From Gnetum montanum (Eukaryota; Streptophyta; Gnetopsida; Gnetales; Gnetaceae): a stretch of 64,000 nucleotides of DNA. The position numbers were made by a program, and so were the translations under genes. The stretch lies in assembly GCA_015680685.1 (NCBI GenBank), contig MNCI01004504.1, positions 596,580 to 660,579 on the forward strand, read 5' to 3'. This document shows positions 57,441 to 64,000 of the stretch, piece by piece (within the stretch, counting starts at the first letter, position 1; every line of letters starts with the position of its first letter). The notes beneath the pieces are model-generated. The model searched no databases and was not told where the DNA came from. It saw nothing but the letters and a program-made list of their open reading frames with translations.

Positions 57441-58159
57441 AACCCAAACAATCAAGGGATTCAATATCTTAGTTTACATGGTGTAACATGCAAAGTCTTT
57501 CTATATGATAGATGTATAGCATTCATTAAGTGAGTAGGAATACTATTATCTGATGAGGAGAACTAAATAATTCTACTCAAATTAGTATCAACATAGCTTA
57601 ATAATACAATCATAGATTATAAATGGAATCATAGGTATAGTTAGCAATAAATTTTAATGATTAAATACATATCATTTTGTTGTTAAGGTAATATGGATTA
57701 CCTTCCTGCTAAGTAACATTATATATAAATTCACGTAGAAGAAATTACACCAACAAGAGTAGAATAAAAGAAGACATTAAATATTTCTAAAATAATAGGG
57801 GTGGATGAAAGGTATAATGTTTTTGGTAAGAATGAGGGCAAAATAGCTAAGTAATTTCAAATAAACTTTTGCATGTAGATCTATTATATGTTGGTAATGA
57901 AGTTATTTAAGGAAAGAACTTAGCAAGTCTACAATCAAAGGCTGAATCAGAAGATAATATTTTTAAGTACTATTTATACATTTTTCAACTAATGAATTGA
58001 GTGCATGGATCATACTATTTATTTGATCCATTATCTTTTCAATTGCTACATAATTGTAGAATGAAAAAACCTAAAATGAATAATAGAGCTTTATTTGAGG
58101 AATACAAGGCATATTTATCAAACGGGAAGGAAATAATACTTGATAATATAATTACTAAC

Positions 58160-58630
58160 TTTCTATGTGACATTAAATAGGAAATTGAGTACTATCATTA
58201 GATACTATTAATGGTTTATATAAAGCAACAAGAAATATGCTACTGCGATCCATTGCAAAAGCATGAAACTCATTTTAGTTATATAGAGATAGTTTTAAAA
58301 TTAATTGAAGTTGAATATTGACTCAGGAAATTGTCTAATCCTTTTCAAAAAAATGTCTAGATTCATAAATTTCAAACAGACTTGCCTTATCAAAGCAACA
58401 TGATTGATTGCGAGGTTTTTATAATTAAATATATAGATAGTCACCAAAATGGTAATCCATATATCATTCTCATAAAAAGAGATGCCAACAAGCAGAAAAC
58501 ATTTGTATGGGATATCTTGAACATCCTTGGTCTTGTACAAAAATGGACAAAATATATCAAGTTAATGAACTTTATAAATTATAAACTATTATATTTTTTT
58601 AATGCTTACATTCATTTGTATGTATATTAA
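58160..58630 (+). pseudogene. Ulp1/C48-type cysteine protease remnant in T1
   Basis: The frame is continuous from 58181 to 58627. It has YYH then TAG (58199-58201) where relatives have HW, so the catalytic His is kept and its neighbour Trp is the stop. ILLMVYIKQQEICYCDPL follows, with the Asp. Then LPYQSNMIDCEVFIIKY has the oxyanion Gln and the catalytic Cys at 58409-58411. The spacing fits the SUMO-protease fold. Two further stops, TGA near 58318 and TAG near 58358, sit where Trp is likely. Such domains are known in MULE and CACTA transposons as well as in host SUMO proteases. The His-Asp-Gln-Cys set is visible. Origin uncertain. Confidence 0.75.
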
Positions 58631-58779
58631 ATTGCACAATGTATAAGTTATTAATATGTTGAGATTAATTATTATTTAATGTTATTATTAATTATGGTAA
58701 TTAGAAAGATACAAATCTCATTTATTTTATGATCATCTTTACTTATTACTAACCAAATGCATTTCACATGAAGGCAAGC

Positions 58780-59320
58780 TTGAGTACAAAGAAATGAAAA
58801 ACAAATTGGTAGTTTTTGACATAAATGGCATTCTATTAAAATTAGATCATGAAATTATGAATAAAAAATTTCAAGAAATTAGATGGCCACACTATCTATA
58901 TATAAAACCAAAACACTACTTTCCAAGACTAAGAATTTACCCATTTTTTGGATTCATTGTAAAAGGAAGAAATAGGCATTGCAATTTAGTCCTTTGGAAA
59001 TCATAGAAATGTGTAGTAAGATTTTCAAACTTAGAAGGTATCAACCAAAGTTTATTTTTACATAGAAAGACTATTTACTAATTGAACATAAACATGTTAA
59101 CTATAGAGCTATAGCTACCAGACATTCAAAGCCTTTATTAAAAAAACCTTTGGTAAAAATTCTTGAAAGATACAAAGATCAATATGGAAAACATAATATC
59201 ATTAGAGTAGATGATAGTCCCATAAAAATATTGTAAGAGGACATGCCTAAATTTATATAAGTAGTTTCATATGATCCAAATTTGGTAAATGATTATCATA
59301 TTATGTCTTACTAATACATT
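58780..59320 (+). pseudogene. FCP1/NIF-like HAD phosphatase domain remnant in T1
   Basis: ATG at 58794 begins KLVVFDINGILL, the DxNG form of HAD motif I used by plant FCP1-like proteins. HCNLVLWKS then matches the VGIWSS strand. After a frameshift the same strand has RHSKPLLKKPLVKILERY and IIRVDDSPIKIL (DDSP at 59210-59221), the last HAD motif. The order and spacing over about 170 residues fit the family. The second Asp of DxD is Asn, as in many plant relatives. It lies 0.16 kb after the C48 remnant in the same direction. It could be a captured host gene fragment or a domain of the transposon. Confidence 0.7.
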
Positions 59321-59699
59321 CAATGTTTCTTAACTTGTATTAAATTACATTAGCCTAGATTACATATGTTAATGATATATATATATATATATATTCATGA
59401 TATTACAATCATATCTTCATTATATTATCATAATTAGTGTAAAGATTATTATCTTATGAAATTATGCATAGTTATCTTTTATACAATATTCTTCTATCAT
59501 GATATATAGGCTTATCAGTAACTATCCTAAAAATATTTTTATCTACAAAATGTTTTCACATTTAGTCTAATTTAAATATGAAGATTATATCTGAAGCTAT
59601 ATGCTACATCATATAGATAAGATAAAAAAGAACAATATTGAAGTTATTATCTACTATATATGGATTAACAACTACAAAGTGATGAGTAAATAAGATTTT
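59321..59699. other. Stretch without genes; AT microsatellite
   Basis: Contains an (AT)n run near 59375-59393 and nothing else recognisable. The right end of T1 may lie here. No terminal inverted repeat could be matched. Confidence 0.5.
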
Positions 59700-62600
59700 T
59701 GTAATGACCCATATTTTTAACATTGTTGGTATGTATGATTTTTGCAGAGATTACTATGCTTGCAGTTGTATGTTTTATATTCCTATATGGTTTAGTATAT
59801 TTTATGCATTATGATGATGATGATAATGATGAGCTTTGGGTTGTCTAGATTCTTGGTTAATATTATGTAATTCTTAGTATTTAATTATACATATATTTCC
59901 TTTCATTACCATTTAGTAAGTGTGCACTAATTCTACTATTGAGTGTGGCAACATGAGATTTGGTTAGGAGCATGGCATGGCTTGTGATTGGTGGTTTGGT
60001 TGGAAGCATGGCATGGCATGAGATTTGATTGGGATCATGGTACAAGCTAGTATATATGTGATAGATAGTTATTATATGTTAACATGTGTGATATGTATAT
60101 TTTTATATATATTTATTTTAGACTTAGCATATTCATCCATGTTGAGAGGTTTTGAATTATGATTTTAACATTGTGAACTTTAATGGTACTTTTCTCTTTT
60201 AATAGATGTGGTATGTGAGAGAGCTATGTGAGTGGGAGAGAAAGTTATGTTTAAGATGGAAAATACTTTTGGTGTTGTGATAGTTTAGGCAATTGGTATT
60301 TTCTTCCGTTCCATGGTTTTCTAATCAATCTCCATTAAAACTCCTATGGTTCAATTCTAGCACATACTTTGATGATCTAGGAGTTAGAGCTAAGAAGTGC
60401 CAGTAGATTGCAGATTAATTGTGTAGATTACTTGGATCTTTATAGTTTGCTCTCTTGTCATTCAATTTCCATCATTCAAATTCAGATGTGAGTTATCTTG
60501 GCCTCTTCTCCATTTATGGTTATAGGTTTCTATGCACATTCATGGGATGAGTTTTGTTTGATTTTTTTGTATGAATGTAAATTTACTTATGGATTGAAAT
60601 ATTTTGATTTAAACATTTGGAATAATGCCTTAGTAGATTTGTACACTAAATTTATGATTTCTAACCATGTCATTTTGTTATTTCAGGTATAGGTCTTGTG
60701 AGATCTTTTGTAACATTTTGGTGGAATTAGGTTTTGCCATTCATGAGCTCTGTTATGATAATTGAATGTTAGAACTATTGTGATTTTCTATGTAAATGAG
60801 CTCTGAATTTTGGATGATTGAGATGTGATTTTTTTCCCATTATGATCAATTTGGAGACTTTGAGATTACTATTCATCTTTGTATCTTGTTCAAATTCATT
60901 TTCCTTACTTTCATCTTGTCATACCCATTGGAATTTATTTATTACATATTAGTTTTGTTGAATCCCTCTCCCATTATTTATAGTGTGATCTTAATATTAA
61001 GGTTTTAATTCCTTCAACTTGATATTTCTAGTTTTTTTATAGCTAATTCTAATTTTCCTCATTAATTGAATCTTTCATATTAAGATTTGTAGAGATATGA
61101 TTTTGCCAACTTGAGCTTCTGAACCATGCTTGCGATTACTCTTGCTTCTTGGTGATTTTCATTCTTGAGATGTTCAAATTTTAACTACTATTTCTCTATC
61201 CATTCTCATTAATTTGGAGTTTTTTCCACTAATTGCTAGTGTTTCCCTACCATTCAATATATCACAAACCTCTACCAAGATGTTCAACTTGTAAGCCAAT
61301 CACCTAGGTAAGACATCTCATCTCAATTCCAAATGTCTCTAGTTTGACCAAGACATCCCCACTTTCTCTAAGATGTCTCACATAAGACATCTCAACCTAA
61401 GATAAGACATCTTCAATTTTTCCTGAAATATCTCACTATCATGCAAGACATCTTGTCCAAGATGTCATGACATCTCACTTGAGACATCTCGTCCTAGATG
61501 TCACAACATCTTACCTGAGACTTCTCATCCAAGATGTCATGACATCTCTCTAATATTTTCTAAAACCCTATCAAATCCTCTCTATAGTTGGATTAACTTT
61601 GTTTTTCTTGCACTTTGTTAGCATCTTGGAATGTAGTTGAGTTATGTAACCTCTCTTTGCTATGGATTTTGATTCCTTATGATGCTAGATTGTCATGTGA
61701 TTGAAATTGACCTATTAGTGTCATAAGGTTTCTTGGATTCTTATCCTTTGAGGATCTATTGGATTATTAGATCTCTAGATGAGACAAAATTTCTTGTTTG
61801 TTGTTGTTCTTCATCATCAATTTGGTTTCCATGTATTTGGCTTGTTCAATTGTTGGATGTTGGAGTTAACACTAAGTTTGTGTGGTTGATTGGAGATGGG
61901 CTCCGTGGAGATGGTTTTGATAATTAATCCTCACTATAGAGTGCACCAATATGACTCTTGCTAGAGACCCCATCCTTTAGGAGAGGATGATTCCATGGCT
62001 CGCTGGTCCTTTCCTTTTTGTTTTGTACCTCCTAAATGTTAAAGGTGATGTCCTAGATGATGCCTCTAGCGTTGGTATGTTTGGGAAAAGTAGGAATGAT
62101 GTCTTGGGTGATGCTTCATGTTCCAGTTAGGACTAATAATAAATTCATATGCATAGTAATTTAATATTTGGTTTTGATATGTTCTAACTTAGTATTTGGC
62201 AAGCACACATAATAACATGATACACATATCACATTGAGTATTGTGCAAGCTAGCCTCCTCATTTGTGGTGATGGTTGGAGTGGGAAAATCTTGGTTTTGG
62301 CACTATATGATGGATGCATATTTTGGTTATGCATTTGTATGATTCTCTAGATGTTCTAGTGGTTTGCTTGTGTGCTTGTTGAGCTAACATATTTTACAAG
62401 TCAATCATGATCCTCCTAATCCTCATGAGATCTGTCCATTCGATGATTGCAGATGTTGCTAGGGTTTCTCACTTACTTTTATATTGATAATCCATTTTAT
62501 TTTCAGGTTAATCAGTTTGGGAAGGTGATGGAAGCTCTTGGATGATTTGTTATGTTGATATGGGCTTGATGATATTATGTCCTCGTTTAGAGTTTTGGAT

Positions 62601-62983
62601 ATTATATATTTGCATTTTTAGTATCATATTAGACACTAATATTATTTTTCCTATTTATGGTTCTATGGATCATGTATGATTTAGACTTGTGACATTATAT
62701 TATTCATATATATTATTGGATTTAGTGTTTCAATTTAGATATATTATTCTATTATTTTTCCATCATTTTTAAATCTATAAGATTTTATATGCATGTATTT
62801 CTTTCTTCCACTATTGGTTTTCTCTTCTCTTTTCTTTAGGGTCATGGCTTCATGCTAGGTTCCTTTGTTCCTTTCACTACATAGTTTGCTTGTTTGTATT
62901 CCTTTCCATGACTAATTGTTTCATTACAAATTCTATCCAACGTAATGCTCTCTAATCTAAAGCATAGAAAGGAGGGTGTTGCA
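59700..62983 (+). mobile_element. Large solo LTR or non-coding LTR element (3284 bp)
   Basis: It starts TGTAATGACCC and ends GGGTGTTGCA (partly inverted ends), with perfect TSD ATTTT (59695-59699 and 62984-62988). No gag or pol domain is present. It contains a GACATCT array (61308-61555). As there is no internal region, a solo LTR of a gypsy-type element is most likely. The orientation is inferred from the array position only. Confidence 0.65.
61308..61555. repeat. Array of GACATCT/AGATGTC
   Basis: About twenty copies in 250 bp. Some are paired as AGATGTCATGACATCT, a perfect 16-bp palindrome seen near 61458-61473 and 61531-61546. The core is the same as in the C1 LTR (AAGACATCTT) but the arrangement is different. 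Confidence 0.7.
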
Positions 62984-62988
62984 ATTTT

Positions 62989-63497
62989 CATAAAATAATT
63001 AAAAGGTATAACATATAAAAATGTTACTAATGATAGAATGTTAGGTGTAACCAATGACTTCAATTACTTTACATAGTAAACCACATGGAATAGAAAAATT
63101 CCAAAATTAATGAAAATTATGCTAGAGTGCTTAATGATTCCTTACACAACTTAAATATTTATAAACTCATATGAGCATATAAATCAACCCTAAAACTTAG
63201 AAAATCATCTGAAGATCCACATTAACTTATTAAGCCCACATAGGCCTTATTACAACATAAATTCAAAGTTTAATGAAAAGTCCATAATTATAGCCAAAAT
63301 GAAAATTCATTCAATGGCTACAACATAGCATGAAATACATGAAGAAATATCCCTCATCCACAATGCCATGGTTAGATATTAACATTTCCATTTCACACTC
63401 TAGTCTAAACTCTATACTATCACTAGAAAATTCCATCCAAGCTTCCTAACTATTTTGCATGATACATATGTAAGAAGGATTAGTACACCTTCATAGT
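62989..63497. other. Stretch without recognised features
   Basis: AT-rich, with no coding signal and no repeats noticed. Confidence 0.4.
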
Positions 63498-63967
63498 TGA
63501 TGAGACATGAATTGCTCATAGTGCTGGCGGCCACATTAAGGCACCCACATTGTATCATGGGCCGCGATATAGCGTATGCGATGTATCATGGGCTGCGATA
63601 TCGCGTACGCGATATCGCAGTCAGCCACAATTTCTATAAATAAGAGGCAGCTCTCCCTCATTTCCATCCAAGTTTTAGAGTAGCAAAGCTCTGGCAGTTT
63701 GATCCCTCCAGAGTTAGAATTTTTCCCGTGTCTGCCCGTAGTGTGGTGAATGTGATTGTACGGTGTCTTTATTCGAGTGTGCCGTACTTGGACAGGCACA
63801 TGACTGGCAATAAAGATCGAGGTTACTTCATCATTGCAGCATTCACTTAGTTTATTTATTGTTATTTATTTAATGTTATTTATTGCTTTCATAGCGCGGT
63901 GTGAGTACGACTTAACTACGAGCATCTACGGGTGTGTACGGCTAGTTAAGGAATCGGTTGCTCATCG
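63498..63967 (+). repeat. Third LTR of family S, plus orientation
   Basis: It starts TGATGAGACATG and ends TTGCTCATCG, matching the TGATGAG...CTCATCA ends of the two solo LTRs apart from the last base. Downstream of TATAAATA (63635-63642) it shares CTTTATTCGAG and CAATAAAGAT with them. It is shorter (about 470 bp). The five bases either side (ATAGT and TGATT) do not match. It may thus be the 5' LTR of an element that continues beyond the window, or may be truncated. No primer-binding site is clear at 63968. Confidence 0.65.
63552..63618 (+). promoter_or_regulatory. U3 palindromes of the third family-S LTR
   Basis: Two 31-bp units begin GTATCATGGGC at 63552 and 63583. The second holds GCGATATCGCGT followed at once by its exact reverse complement, a perfect 24-bp palindrome at 63595-63618. 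It ends 17 bp before the TATA box. Confidence 0.85.
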
Positions 63968-64000
63968 TGATTAGTTTCTCACCCTTAAACTCCTAGAAGC

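Noticed and set aside
1-64000. CRISPR-like array
   Set aside because: The direct repeats are short, imperfect and lack unique spacers of even length, and the context is plant retrotransposons.

Overview
The window is repeat-rich plant nuclear DNA, and I found no intact host gene, rRNA, tRNA or CRISPR array in it. Almost everything recognisable is an LTR retrotransposon or the remains of one: Ty3/gypsy of the Tat/Athila branch, Ty1/copia, and solo LTRs. Many are nested and carry direct target-site duplications (TSDs). Long stretches of decayed elements without genes suggest a very large seed-plant genome, perhaps a conifer or other gymnosperm. That is a guess from texture, not from a marker gene. 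One 23-base N gap lies at 14433-14455. I call the elements G1-G4 (gypsy), C1-C2 (copia-type) and T1 (an unclassified transposon-like locus).

Region 1-36767 reads as one old minus-strand gypsy element (G3) split by three insertions. From right to left in its coding direction it has a 5' LTR remnant (about 35290-36767), primer-binding site (35264-35283), a leader with hairpin-forming repeats, gag N-terminus (34250-33482), gag C-terminus plus protease (26899-24350), and a 32-bp repeat array (12990-12764 and 4765-4601). C1 (26900-33476, TSD TTAAG) sits in gag. G2 (13018-24108, TSD CTTTT/CTTTC) sits after the protease. G1 (4766-12763, TSD CTACT) sits inside the 32-bp array. A further solo LTR (21570-22896) is nested in the 5' LTR of G2. 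G3 and G1 are relatives: their gag, protease, primer-binding site and 3' repeat unit all align. The 3' LTR of G3 could not be located in 1-4600, which instead holds two series of dyads spaced about 185 bp apart.

G1 is a nearly complete element with gag and protease but no reverse transcriptase or integrase. C1 likewise has gag and a second ORF but no pol. G2 is a full-length decayed element whose order is gag, protease, RNase H, reverse transcriptase, second RNase H, integrase. C2 (49945-55107, TSD TAAGC) is a complete-length but heavily mutated copia element.

Right of 36767 lie a solo LTR (36768-37728, TSD CCTCT), an Athila-like minus-strand relic G4 (about 38900-43950), and a large unclassified locus T1 (about 44765-59320). 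T1 is split by a second solo LTR of the same family (48915-49774, TSD ACATT) and by C2. T1 carries remnants of a DGQH-motif domain, a Ulp1/C48-type cysteine protease and an FCP1-like HAD phosphatase domain, along with arrays of ATCATA...TATGAT dyads. The end holds a 3.3-kb solo LTR (59700-62983, TSD ATTTT) and a third LTR related to the two solo LTRs (about 63498-63967).

A theme runs through the window. Many of the LTRs, some leaders and T1 carry an array of a short perfect or near-perfect palindrome, often just upstream of a TATA box, and the palindrome differs between families and even between copies of one LTR family.
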